This document shows, piece after piece, positions 29,065-37,742 of a DNA stretch of 64,000 nucleotides; within the stretch, counting starts at the first letter, position 1; the number at the start of each line of letters is the position of its first letter. A program made the position numbers and the translations under genes. The notes under the pieces were generated by a model that saw only the letters and a program-made list of their open reading frames with translations, searched no databases and was not told where the DNA came from. The stretch comes from Gilvimarinus sp. 2_MG-2023 (GTDB lineage Bacteria > Pseudomonadota > Gammaproteobacteria > Pseudomonadales > Cellvibrionaceae), in assembly GCF_030547685.1 (NCBI RefSeq), contig NZ_JAUOQM010000003.1, forward strand, positions 62,001-126,000. The letters are read 5' to 3'.

Positions 29065-29973
29065 ATGAGCCACACCCAAGCCGTTGAACAATCGCCCAGC
29101 TGGCGCGATTATTATGAATTAACCAAGCCCAAAGTGGTTATGTTAATGATCCTAACCTCGGTTATCGGCATGCTATTGGCGGTACCTGGTATGGTACCTT
29201 TGCATGTGCTGATTATTGGCAACCTGGGTATTGCTTTGTGCGCGGGCTCGGCAGCGGCAGTCAACCACCTGGTGGATAAAGGCATCGACCAGAAAATGGC
29301 ACGTACTCACAATCGCCCGGTTGCCAAAGGGCGGGTCGGGCCGATGCAGGCTCTGGTATTTGCCGGTGTGATTGGCGCGCTGGGCATGGCGCTGTTGGTG
29401 ATATTCATCAATACCCTGACGGCCGTCTTAACCTTGGTGTCGTTGCTCGGTTACGCTTTGGTTTATACGCTGTTTTTAAAGCGCGCCACACCGCAGAATA
29501 TTGTTATTGGCGGTATTGCTGGCGCCGCGCCGCCGCTGCTGGGTTGGACGGCCGTAACCGGTACGCTCGATGGCCACGCATTGTTATTAGTGCTCATCAT
29601 ATTTGCTTGGACGCCCCCGCATTTTTGGGCTTTGGCCTTGCACCGCAAAGACGATTACGCCAAAGCGGGTGTCCCTATGTTGCCGGTTACCCACGGCGAA
29701 AAATACACCAAGCTGCATATTTTTCTATACACCATCATTATGATTTTGGTGACCTTACTGCCCTTTATTACCGGCATGATGAGTTGGATCTACTTGATTG
29801 GCACGCTCATATTAGGCGCGGGATTTTTATACTGGTCGTTTATGTTAATGGTCAGCAAGCGCGAAGGATTGGGGATGGAGACCTTTAAATACTCGATCAT
29901 TTATTTAATGGCATTATTTGTGGTGATGTTGGCCGACCACTATCTGTTGCCTACCCATCCGCTGGGAATTTAA
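29065..29973 (+). CDS. cyoE: Protoheme IX farnesyltransferase (heme O synthase)
   Basis: 302 residues of the UbiA prenyltransferase superfamily with nine membrane helices. Prenyl diphosphate-binding Asp motifs are seen in NHLVDKGIDQKMARTHNRP and the second in HRKDDYAKAGVPMLP. It makes heme O, the substrate of CtaA encoded just upstream. Also named ctaB in this context. Confidence 0.97.
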   Translation: MSHTQAVEQSPSWRDYYELTKPKVVMLMILTSVIGMLLAVPGMVPLHVLIIGNLGIALCAGSAAAVNHLVDKGIDQKMARTHNRPVAKGRVGPMQALVFAGVIGALGMALLVIFINTLTAVLTLVSLLGYALVYTLFLKRATPQNIVIGGIAGAAPPLLGWTAVTGTLDGHALLLVLIIFAWTPPHFWALALHRKDDYAKAGVPMLPVTHGEKYTKLHIFLYTIIMILVTLLPFITGMMSWIYLIGTLILGAGFLYWSFMLMVSKREGLGMETFKYSIIYLMALFVVMLADHYLLPTHPLGI

Positions 29974-29986
29974 CGGAGTCAATAGC

Positions 29987-30640
29987 ATGAGTGATACGCA
30001 AAATACTGCCCGTAACATACGCTGGACAATTTTCGCCTGTGTGGTGTTTATGGCCGCTGCCGTGGCGCTGGTGGTGAATAAACTTGTCACCCCACGGGTT
30101 ATGAGTAATGACGAGTTGCGTATCAATGGCGCTTTGATTTTTGAACAGCCGCGCCGCTTTGAGGCCTTTGAACTACTCGATCAAAATGGCGAGACATTCA
30201 CCCAAGATGATTTTAAAGGCCATTGGTCGCTGTTGTTTTTCGGGTTTACACATTGCCCGGACATTTGCCCCACAACTATGGCCGAAATGTCGCGCTTAAT
30301 GGGCGCACTGCCTGAACCCATTGCCGCCGATACCGAAGTTATGCTGTTTAGTTTAGACCCCGCGCGCGATACCCCCGCCATTATGAAAGAGTATGTGGCG
30401 TACTTTGGTGACGACTTTATCGGCGTAACCGGTGAGTTTTTAACCATGCGGCGCTTTGCCAACCAAGTGAATGTTGCCTTTAGCAAAGTCACCCAAGGCG
30501 ATGATTACACCGTCGATCACTCCGGTAATATTGTGATTATTAACCCGCGTGGTGATTACCACGGTTTTTTTAAGCCCCCCTTCGAGTTGGCCAAACTCAA
30601 AGCGACCTTTAGCTCCATTTACCAAAGCTTCGACGGCTAA
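29987..30640 (+). CDS. SCO1/SenC family copper chaperone
   Basis: 217 residues with an N-terminal membrane anchor (about 12-32) and a thioredoxin-fold domain. Copper ligands are C90 and C94 in CPDIC and H178 in VDHSG. SCO proteins load and reduce the CuA centre of CoxB. GGAG lies before the ATG; last gene of the cox cluster. Confidence 0.96.
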   Translation: MSDTQNTARNIRWTIFACVVFMAAAVALVVNKLVTPRVMSNDELRINGALIFEQPRRFEAFELLDQNGETFTQDDFKGHWSLLFFGFTHCPDICPTTMAEMSRLMGALPEPIAADTEVMLFSLDPARDTPAIMKEYVAYFGDDFIGVTGEFLTMRRFANQVNVAFSKVTQGDDYTVDHSGNIVIINPRGDYHGFFKPPFELAKLKATFSSIYQSFDG

Positions 30641-30646
30641 CCTCGC

Positions 30647-30689
30647 CCCGGCAGCCGCGCTAGCCAGTTAAGTTAGCGCGGCTGCCGGG
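30647..30689. terminator. Strong hairpin after the cox cluster
   Basis: A perfect 16-bp inverted repeat (30647-30662 with 30674-30689), GC-rich with an 11-nt loop, begins 6 bp after the SCO stop codon. There is no T-run after it, so it may act as an mRNA 3' stabiliser or a weak or Rho-assisted terminator rather than a classical intrinsic terminator. Confidence 0.6.
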
Positions 30690-30866
30690 TGGGCGAATCT
30701 TGCAAAATCTTCTCTGATTTACAAAACCATAGGCGTTTAAGCCACTACCGACTCGCAAAACTGCCCATCTGGCCCTACGCTTAATAGATAAACGTGGCGG
30801 CGCGTTCTTTGCTTTATTAACTGGAAAGTAAGCGCCAAGTAATACAACTCAGCCGGGGAGGTTCAG

Positions 30867-33602
30867 GTGAAAAACAGCTTTAATGCCAAATCTACATTGA
30901 CGGTCGCAGGTCAAGACTACCGCTATTTTCATTTAGGAGCGCTGGCCGATCAGTACAATCTCGATCGGTTGCCCTTTTGTCTGAAAATACTGTTAGAAAA
31001 TTTATTGCGTAAAGAAGACGGTAAAAACGTTAGCGAACAAGACATACACACCCTGTGCCGCTGGCAGGGCTCTGATGAGGCCAGCGAACAGGTTAACTTT
31101 ACCCCCGCGCGCGTGGTGTTGCAGGATTTTACCGGGGTTCCAGCCGTTGTCGATTTAGCCGCCATGCGCGCGGCTATGCGCGAACTAAAAGGCGACCCGG
31201 CCAAAATTAATCCGCTGGGGGCGGTGGACTTAGTCATTGACCACTCGGTAATGGTGGACTATTACGGCTCAGCCGACGCCCTGGCCAAAAATACCGAAAT
31301 TGAATTTCAGCGCAACAACGAGCGCTACCAATTTTTGCGTTGGGGTCAGCAGGCCTTTTCTAACTTTAGAGTGGTGCCGCCCGGTACCGGTATCGTCCAC
31401 CAGGTCAATTTGGAATACCTCGCCAAAACGGTGTTGGTGGAAGAGCAGGGCGGCGAGCGACTGGCGCTCCCCGATACTTTGGTGGGCACGGATTCGCACA
31501 CCACCATGATTAACGGCCTCGGTGTACTCGGTTGGGGCGTGGGTGGCATAGAGGCCGAGGCCGCCATGTTGGGGCAGCCCATTACCATGCTTATTCCAGA
31601 AGTGGTCGGGTTCGAGCTAAAAGGCGAGCTGCCGCCCTCGGCTACCGCCACTGATTTGGTACTGACCGTCACCCAAATGCTGCGCGAGCACGGTGTGGTG
31701 GGTAAATTTGTCGAATTCTTCGGCGCAGGGCTGGCCAATTTGCCACTGGCCGACCGAGCCACTATCGCCAATATGGCGCCGGAATACGGCGCCACCTGCG
31801 GTATCTTTCCCATTGACGATGAAACCCTTAACTACCTAACGCTCACCGGTCGCACGGCAGAACAAATTGAGCTGGTAGAGGCCTACGCTAAAGCTCAGGG
31901 GTTGTGGCGTGGCGACGATGACCCCGTGGCAGATTACAGCGACATACTCACGCTCGATATGGGCGATGTAGTGCCCAGCCTGGCTGGCCCCAAGCGCCCA
32001 CAAGATCGCATTGCCCTAACCGATGCGCAAGATGCTTTCCGGCAGTTGTTAACCGAAGAGCGTGAAGAGCAGGGCAAGGTGCTCGCCTCCAGCGATGGTG
32101 AGCGCTTTGCCAGTGAGGGCGGGCAAACCGCCATCGACAATACCAATGTGGGCGATACCGGCGGTGTGCCGGTGGAGTACAAGGGCGAGCAGTTTACCCT
32201 GCAACCCGGCGCCGTTGTTATTGCCGCTATTACCTCCTGTACCAATACCTCCAACCCCGCAGTGTTAGTGGCGGCCGGTTTAGTGGCCGAAAAAGCGCGC
32301 GCACTGGGGCTCACCAGCAAACCCTGGGTAAAAACTTCATTTGCTCCCGGCTCGCAAGTGGTGCCCGCCTATATGCAAAACGCCGGCTTGTTAGAGCCGC
32401 TGGCCGAGCTGGGTTTTAATATTGTCGGTTTTGGCTGTACTACTTGTATTGGCAACTCCGGCCCGCTGCCCGACCCCATTCAAAACGCTATTCGTGCCGA
32501 AAACATGTTGGTGACCGGCGTGCTATCGGGTAACCGCAACTTTGAAGGCCGTATCCACCAAGACGTGCGCGCTAACTACCTGGCCTCGCCGCCACTGGTG
32601 GTTGCCTATGCGCTAGCGGGCAACATGAACATCGACTTACTTAACGAGCCGCTGGGCACCTCGCAAGACGGCAAGGCGGTCTATCTAAAAGACATTTGGC
32701 CCACGCCGCAAGAAGTCGCGCAAACCATTGGCAGCGCCATGACCGATGGCCTGTACAGCGAAAAATACGCCGATGTATTTGCCGGCACGCCGGCTTGGCA
32801 GGCCCTGCCGGTACCGGATGACGACATTTACACCTGGCCCGACTCCACCTACGTGAAAAAACCGCCCTACTTTGAGGGCATGAACATGCAGCTGCCCGAA
32901 CAAGGCGCGATACAACAGGCACGTTGCTTGGTTAAAGTGGGTGACTCCATTACCACCGACCATATTTCACCGGCCGGTGCCATTAAGCCCGACAGCCCCG
33001 CGGGCCTATACCTTAAAAGTCAGGGCGTTGAGCAAAAAGACTTTAACAGCTACGGCTCACGCCGCGGTAACCACGAAGTAATGGTGCGCGGCACTTTTGC
33101 CAATGTGCGTTTAAAAAACAAAATGGCCCCTGGCACCGAGGGCGGCTGGACCACCTACCTGCCGACCGACGAGCAAATGAGCATTTATGATGCATCGCAA
33201 AAATACCAGGCCGATAAAGTCCCGCTGATTGTGTTGGCCGGTAAAGAGTACGGCACCGGCTCCAGCCGCGACTGGGCCGCCAAAGGTACCAATTTGTTGG
33301 GCATTAAAGCGGTGATTGCCGAAAGCTTTGAGCGCATTCATCGCTCCAACTTAGTGGGCTTTGGTGTACTGCCACTGCAATTTAAAAACGGCGAAAGTTA
33401 TGAGTCTTTGGGGTTGGACGGCTCAGAAGTATTCGACTTTGCCGCCATTGAAGGCGAACCCAAAACTTTAAACATAACCGCACACAAAGAGGGTAAAGAA
33501 ATTAACTTTGAAGTGCGCGTGCGCATCGACACCGAAGTGGAGTGGGACTACTACCGCCACGGTGGTATTTTGCACTATGTGCTGAGGCAGTTGGCGGGGT
33601 GA
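30867..33602 (+). CDS. acnA: Aconitate hydratase A
   Basis: 911 residues, AcnA/IRP type. The [4Fe-4S] ligands are C458 (ITSCTNTSNP), C524 and C527 (GFGCTTCIGNSGP). Substrate-binding signatures such as GTDSHTTMINGLG, a swivel domain and GKEYGTGSSRDWAAKG near the C-terminus are present. It interconverts citrate and isocitrate. Starts at a GTG with GGGAGG ahead. Stands alone after the cox cluster, followed by a strong bidirectional terminator. Confidence 0.97.
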   Translation: MKNSFNAKSTLTVAGQDYRYFHLGALADQYNLDRLPFCLKILLENLLRKEDGKNVSEQDIHTLCRWQGSDEASEQVNFTPARVVLQDFTGVPAVVDLAAMRAAMRELKGDPAKINPLGAVDLVIDHSVMVDYYGSADALAKNTEIEFQRNNERYQFLRWGQQAFSNFRVVPPGTGIVHQVNLEYLAKTVLVEEQGGERLALPDTLVGTDSHTTMINGLGVLGWGVGGIEAEAAMLGQPITMLIPEVVGFELKGELPPSATATDLVLTVTQMLREHGVVGKFVEFFGAGLANLPLADRATIANMAPEYGATCGIFPIDDETLNYLTLTGRTAEQIELVEAYAKAQGLWRGDDDPVADYSDILTLDMGDVVPSLAGPKRPQDRIALTDAQDAFRQLLTEEREEQGKVLASSDGERFASEGGQTAIDNTNVGDTGGVPVEYKGEQFTLQPGAVVIAAITSCTNTSNPAVLVAAGLVAEKARALGLTSKPWVKTSFAPGSQVVPAYMQNAGLLEPLAELGFNIVGFGCTTCIGNSGPLPDPIQNAIRAENMLVTGVLSGNRNFEGRIHQDVRANYLASPPLVVAYALAGNMNIDLLNEPLGTSQDGKAVYLKDIWPTPQEVAQTIGSAMTDGLYSEKYADVFAGTPAWQALPVPDDDIYTWPDSTYVKKPPYFEGMNMQLPEQGAIQQARCLVKVGDSITTDHISPAGAIKPDSPAGLYLKSQGVEQKDFNSYGSRRGNHEVMVRGTFANVRLKNKMAPGTEGGWTTYLPTDEQMSIYDASQKYQADKVPLIVLAGKEYGTGSSRDWAAKGTNLLGIKAVIAESFERIHRSNLVGFGVLPLQFKNGESYESLGLDGSEVFDFAAIEGEPKTLNITAHKEGKEINFEVRVRIDTEVEWDYYRHGGILHYVLRQLAG

Positions 33603-33621
33603 CTACGAATAGACGTATCGA

Positions 33622-33653
33622 GCAGGCTATGCGAAAGCATAGCCTGCGTTTTC
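33622..33653. terminator. Bidirectional intrinsic terminator after acnA
   Basis: A perfect 11-bp stem (GCAGGCTATGC, 33622-33632; GCATAGCCTGC, 33637-33647) with a GAAA loop is followed by GTTTTC. It starts 20 bp after the acnA stop. The last codons of the convergent integron integrase frame are read through this same hairpin, so the integrase C-terminus ends inside it. Confidence 0.85.
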
Positions 33654-34652
33654 TTCGCTTATTCCATCGATGGGGCTAATAACGCCTAGCTTTCCGCGCT
33701 TTACGACGTGTGTGTAAATCTCAGTTGTTTTAACATCAGAATGCCCCAGTAGCTCCTGAATCGTGCGTAAGTCGTAGCCACTCTCAAGTAAGCGCGTTGC
33801 AAAAGAATGCCTAAATGTGTGGCAGGTAACGTGTTTAGGAATGTCCAGTGAACGCATAATCCTGCGTAAATGCTTAGTAACAGCGGTATGATGTAAGTGA
33901 TGCCTTCTAATTTCCCTCGTGCGAGGGCAGGGGCCGGGGCGGCTGGACGGAAACAAATACTGCCATTTGCTCGAAGTCGCGGCAGACGGATACTTTCTAG
34001 ATAAAGCATCAGGCAGATAGACGCTGCCTAACCCGCTCTTTAGGTCGGTGCAGTGTAACTGCTTTACCAACTCTATTTGAGCTTTTATATCTGGCAGTAG
34101 AGATTGTGCTAACAAAGTCGTTCGGTCTTTACGCCCTTTGCCTTGCCGTACATGTAATATCAGGTTGTCAAAATCAATATCCAATAACCGTAGAGATAAA
34201 CACTCCGCTTGCCGCAGGCCAGAGCCATACATAATAGAAAACATCAGCTTAAACGGTTGTTTTGCATGATCAATAATCGCTTGGGCTTCTACGTTTGATA
34301 GCACTGTTGGTATTCGTTGGTGCACCTTGGCGTACTTAAAGTTTAAATCCGTTAGAGGCTTTCGTAAAAACTCACGATACATAAACACTATGGCATTTAG
34401 GGCGATACGCTGCGTATTGGCCGAGTTATTGCGATCGGTGACCAGATGAGTTAGCCAAGCCTCGACCTCTGGCCCAGACAACGTTAGAGGGTGGGCCAAC
34501 TAGCTGAAGCGTATGAAATTGACAACCCAATGCACATTAGTTTTTTCTGTTTGATAGGAAAGGCCCCTATATCGAATAAACCCACGCAGCTGATCGATAA
34601 ATCGAACGCTTTTATGGGAAACGTAAACGGGTATATCGTTTGGTGTCTTCAT
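33627..34652 (-). pseudogene. intI: Integron integrase IntI, interrupted by an in-frame amber codon
   Basis: The complete frame starts at the ATG at 34652 with AGGAG 7 nt ahead and would encode 341 residues, as is usual for IntI, but codon 51 is TAG (34500-34502). Its N-terminus (PVYVSHKSVRFIDQLRGFIR) matches IntI N-terminal domains, and the rest continues in the same frame. All tyrosine-recombinase residues survive; numbered from the full-length start they are R147, K172, H278, R281, H304 and Y313. The IntI-specific extra helix is present (ALSRKYP and WQYLFPS). The fragment after the stop could start only at a TTG without a ribosome-binding site and would lack the first 51 residues of the core-binding domain. 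A suppressed stop or a sequence error cannot be excluded. Confidence 0.9.
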
Positions 34653-34990
34653 AAGCGACTCCTATGGCTGTGTTTATAGACAGTTATAGGTGAAAACACC
34701 CGTTATGCAAGCAGGTGAACATGAGACGGCTTACTTTCCGATTCTGAAAGCGCAACATTAAATGTGATATTTAGTAGATATTTCATGGGCTTAAAGACTC
34801 AAGTTCACGAGATGTAATAAACATGATAAATTGCCGGCTGCTGTTCAATTTGGCTTCTTTACCTTTCTATCGAAATGCGCCAAATTTACGGAAATTATAT
34901 AAATTACAGTGAGTTGTAGCGCATATCTAAAAGCATTCTGGGTGTGATACATTGCCGGGCGCATTTTACAACTCGCACATTAATAAGCTG
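34653..34990. promoter_or_regulatory. Integron attI region and promoters
   Basis: The 338 bp between the integrase start and the first cassette must contain the integrase promoter, the cassette promoter and attI. The crossover point is fixed at G34990/T34991 because GTTAACTGC (34990-34998) is the exact complement of the cassette's own attC left end. Other GTTA sites at 34683 and 34702 are alternative recombination-like sequences. A small hairpin GGTG-AAAA-CACC lies at 34689-34700. The spacer is longer than most attI regions and contains no gene I can see. Confidence 0.55.
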
Positions 34991-35549
34991 TTAACTGCAT
35001 AATTAAATTATGGATATATTAAAAGATATAGAAATTTTAAGTATCGCCAAATTGGCCATACCTGCACTTATATCAATTATTGGGTGGTTTATTCTCAGTA
35101 GCCTTTCTCGGTGGCGAGAGAAAGAGAAATTAAGAGAAGAAAAACGCTTTGAGTATCTTGAGCAGGCATACTTCAATATCACGCAGCTAAGAGCTGTAGG
35201 CAATCTAACTATTGAGGAGCTGTCCGCTTTATGGACTGAGATTTCATCTTCTATCGAGCTTTACGGTACTGAAACCCAGATTAATCTATGGAGAAGCATC
35301 GTAGATGAAATTTCAGGGGGGGAGTCTGACTACCAACAAGTAGACCCTCAACCAAAAATTGTTTCTTCGAAAGCACTGGGCCAGGTACTAGAAAGCATTA
35401 GAGATGAAATACGTGAACATCTGAAATATCAAAAAGTTGAAGGCGGGATTCCTTTTCTTGTTCACCATAAGAGCAGTTAACAAGCGCCAGCACAACCGCA
35501 CACTACGTGTGCTGGACTCGCAACATGTTGCTCGCCTGTGTGGCGGGCG
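34991..35549 (+). mobile_element. Single integron gene cassette (559 bp)
   Basis: Boundaries are read directly. The left end starts TTAACTGC after G34990, and the right end stops at G35549 in GGGCG/TTAT of the attC site. On excision the joined ends would restore GTTAACTGC, which pairs over 9 nt with GCAGTTAAC at the left side of the attC (35473-35481). The cassette carries one gene (35010-35480) in the sense orientation, whose stop codon lies in the attC left end, the classical cassette layout. Confidence 0.88.
35010..35480 (+). CDS. Cassette-encoded membrane-anchored hypothetical protein
   Basis: 156 residues. One N-terminal membrane helix (LAIPALISIIGWFILSSL, about 16-33) followed by a basic, charged helix (SRWREKEKLREEKRFEYLEQ) and a cytoplasmic helical domain of about 110 residues. 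No family is recognised. The gene is AT-rich compared with core genes here, as is common for cassette genes. Its start is only 19 bp from the cassette boundary; the promoter is therefore probably in attI or the integrase gene. Confidence 0.75.
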   Translation: MDILKDIEILSIAKLAIPALISIIGWFILSSLSRWREKEKLREEKRFEYLEQAYFNITQLRAVGNLTIEELSALWTEISSSIELYGTETQINLWRSIVDEISGGESDYQQVDPQPKIVSSKALGQVLESIRDEIREHLKYQKVEGGIPFLVHHKSS

Positions 35550-35552
35550 TTA
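35473..35552 (+). repeat. attC (59-be) recombination site
   Basis: Left arm TAACAAGCGCCAGCACA (35478-35494) pairs with right arm TGTGTGGCGGGCGTTA (35537-35552): TAAC/GTTA outer box, a 3-nt spacer, CGCCA/TGGCG, an unpaired extrahelical G, then CACA/TGTG. The central part (about 35498-35533) forms further stems such as GCACAC/GTGTGC. Extrahelical bases on one strand are the hallmark that lets IntI choose the bottom strand. About 75-80 bp. Confidence 0.9.
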
Positions 35553-35686
35553 TATCTACTTAAGGATCTAACAAGTTTGTGGTTGTCTTCGCTTCCCTTT
35601 CCCTTGCACGACCAGGCAGGTGCAAAGCGGCCGCCGATTAGTGTGGTGACGAGCAAGGCTGCTAGGGAAGTGAAGTGCTTGTACAT
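35550..35686 (-). pseudogene. 5' fragment of an unknown exported protein, cut at the attC junction
   Basis: The frame from the ATG at 35686 encodes a signal-peptide-like start (MYKHFTSLAALLVTTLIGG) and then runs straight into the attC sequence at 35552, where any natural coding sense is lost. It starts 6 bp after the stop of the SDR gene on the same strand, so it looks like the second gene of an operon truncated by the integron boundary. I cannot name the protein from the roughly 45 residues left. It could also be a chance frame. Confidence 0.45.
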
Positions 35687-35692
35687 CGTTGT

Positions 35693-36529
35693 TTACTCAT
35701 AGTCCGTCGAGGCCGACAGGTTTTGCCACACATCGATTTCTGCGAGTCGCGCGGTGAGGCCGTTGCGCGCCATTTCCAACGCATCTGAGCCAAGCAATAG
35801 ATGCAGTGGCGGTGTATCTGCATTCGCTAGCTTTACAATCGCTGGCCCAATTTTGACCGGATCGCCAGGTTGGTGATGACTGTAGCTTTTGTACGTGGCT
35901 TCAACCCTGCTCCGAACCTCTTCATAATCGTCGATAGGGTTATCGCAAAAGCGTATCGATTTGTTATCCAGAAAGTCGGTACGAAAATAGCCGGGTTCGA
36001 CGACTGTGACATTAATACCCATAGGTGCTAAATCATTAGCTAGATTGATGCTGAACCCATTTACAGCGAATTTGGACATTCCGTAAAGCGTGCAAAGATC
36101 AAATCCTATTTCGCCGCCGATTGAACTGATGTTAATGATATGGCCTGAACGCTGACAGCGCATTACTGGTAGGACCGCGCGTGTTAACCGTATTACGCCA
36201 AACACATTGGTATCGAATTGGCGCCGTATATCTTCTTCCGAAGATTCCTCGAAAATACCGAGGTGGCCATAGCCGGCATTGTTCACCAATACGTCGATAG
36301 CGCCAAAACGTTCAACGGCGGCCTCCACAACTGAATCGGCTTGTGTGGTGTTTGTGACGTCTAGTGGCAAGCACAATAGCCGTTCAGTATGTTCGTTGAA
36401 GGCTGTACGCGTAGCATCCACGTTGCGTGCCGTAGCGACAACATTGTCGCCGCTCGCAAGTGCCGCACGTGCGACTTGAGCGCCCAGGCCACGAGCCGCA
36501 CCGGTAATCAACCATGTTTTACTGGACAT
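35693..36529 (-). CDS. Short-chain dehydrogenase/reductase (classical SDR)
   Basis: 278 residues. NAD(P)-binding TGAARGLG near residue 9, the structural NNAG motif, and the catalytic Ser and YxxxK in YGMSKFAVNG are intact. The substrate is unknown. It is transcribed divergently from an AraC-family regulator with a 316-bp spacer, a pairing often found for SDR genes controlled by AraC_N-type regulators. Confidence 0.93.
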   Translation of the reverse strand: MSSKTWLITGAARGLGAQVARAALASGDNVVATARNVDATRTAFNEHTERLLCLPLDVTNTTQADSVVEAAVERFGAIDVLVNNAGYGHLGIFEESSEEDIRRQFDTNVFGVIRLTRAVLPVMRCQRSGHIINISSIGGEIGFDLCTLYGMSKFAVNGFSINLANDLAPMGINVTVVEPGYFRTDFLDNKSIRFCDNPIDDYEEVRSRVEATYKSYSHHQPGDPVKIGPAIVKLANADTPPLHLLLGSDALEMARNGLTARLAEIDVWQNLSASTDYE

Positions 36530-36845
36530 TACTTGGTTCTCCTTTTGGTGATGAATAATTTGTCATTTGATGTCTCGGTGGTTGAGGGTGCCAAACGCCC
36601 CCCAAGATTTGATAGAAATCGGAATATTCACTTGTATGGCACCTGTCTGTGACAACCCTGTTTGTACACGGATGTACCTACTTGCAATGTGAAGGCTAAT
36701 GAGTCGAAAAACCTATGGCCGACGCTATTTTCTATTGAAGGCCGAAGGAGAAGGTATTCTTGTTGTCTGGATTGTTTGCACGATCGTCCGACTATAATCT
36801 ATTTCTCCTTCCCGAAAGCCGGGTGCAGCCGTATCATGAGACTCT
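36530..36845. promoter_or_regulatory. Divergent promoter region between SDR and AraC genes
   Basis: 316 bp without a supported gene. It must hold both promoters and presumably the AraC-type operator. I do not see a clear long palindrome or direct repeat and do not assign a site. Confidence 0.5.
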
Positions 36846-37742
36846 ATGAATACACTTGAGACTTTGGTTGATCTAATCGACCGCCACACTCAACGGGACG
36901 GTAGCCATATCAGCCCTGTTCCAGGGTTGAAACTGCTGCGTGCATCATCACCGAGCATGTCGATGCCAGTGATTTACGAGCCTACTCTGTGCCTTATTGT
37001 TCAGGGCGTGAAGCAGGTATGCCTTGGGACAAAGACTTTTCAATACGATACTGGTAATTATTTGATTGCCTCTGTCGAATTGCCAGTCGTAGGAACGGTC
37101 ATTGAAGCCAGCAGTACAGAGCCTTATCTCTGCTTACAATTAGACTTGGATAAAAGGGTGCTATCGGATCTAGCAGTTCGCTACCCAGATCATTCTATTA
37201 AGGCATTTGTTTCTCCCACTGGTTTGGCACTCAACCGAACCACTGCTGCCTTGCACAACGCCGCGGTACGCCTAGCGGCCTTGCTGGACACTCCCGAGGA
37301 CATTGATGCGCTTGCTCCACTTATTATTCAAGAAATTCTCTATCGCTTACTGACTGAGCCGGGCAGCAGTCTAATCAGACAAATGGCGCAAGCCGATAGC
37401 CGATTGAATCAGATTGCTCGCACCATCCGTTGGATGAGAGATCACTTTCACGAGCCATGTCGTATTGAGCATGCGGCTAAAATCGCGGGTATGAGCCGCT
37501 CTACATTCCACTTACATTTCAAAGCCATTACCACCATGAGTCCGATTGAGTTTCGTACACATTTGCGCATGCACGAAGCCCGCCGGTTAATGGTTAGTGA
37601 TGGGCTGGATGCCGCCAGTGCGGGTTTTAGAGTCGGCTATGAAAGTCCTTCGCAGTTCAGCCGAGACTATGTTCGCCTATTTGGATTGCCGCCTACAAAG
37701 CATACTGGACAGCTGCGCGAATTGTTTAATGCTGCACGATAA
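36846..37742 (+). CDS. AraC family transcriptional regulator (AraC_N type)
   Basis: 298 residues. An N-terminal cupin-like AraC_N domain (about 20-175; ISPVPGLKLLRASSPS and ICLIVQGVKQV-like CLIVQGVKQVCLG) is followed by a double helix-turn-helix domain (about 195-290), with IAGMSRSTFHLHFK as the first recognition helix and VGYESPSQFSRDYVRLFG as the second. Regulators of this subtype usually sit beside, and respond to the substrate of, a divergent oxidoreductase, here the SDR. Confidence 0.93.
   Translation: MNTLETLVDLIDRHTQRDGSHISPVPGLKLLRASSPSMSMPVIYEPTLCLIVQGVKQVCLGTKTFQYDTGNYLIASVELPVVGTVIEASSTEPYLCLQLDLDKRVLSDLAVRYPDHSIKAFVSPTGLALNRTTAALHNAAVRLAALLDTPEDIDALAPLIIQEILYRLLTEPGSSLIRQMAQADSRLNQIARTIRWMRDHFHEPCRIEHAAKIAGMSRSTFHLHFKAITTMSPIEFRTHLRMHEARRLMVSDGLDAASAGFRVGYESPSQFSRDYVRLFGLPPTKHTGQLRELFNAAR

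Noticed and set aside
34441-34499. Integrase translated from the TTG at 34499 as a normal 290-residue gene
   Set aside because: No ribosome-binding site precedes the TTG, while the upstream frame has a good start and IntI-type N-terminal sequence interrupted by one TAG; a pseudogene fits better.
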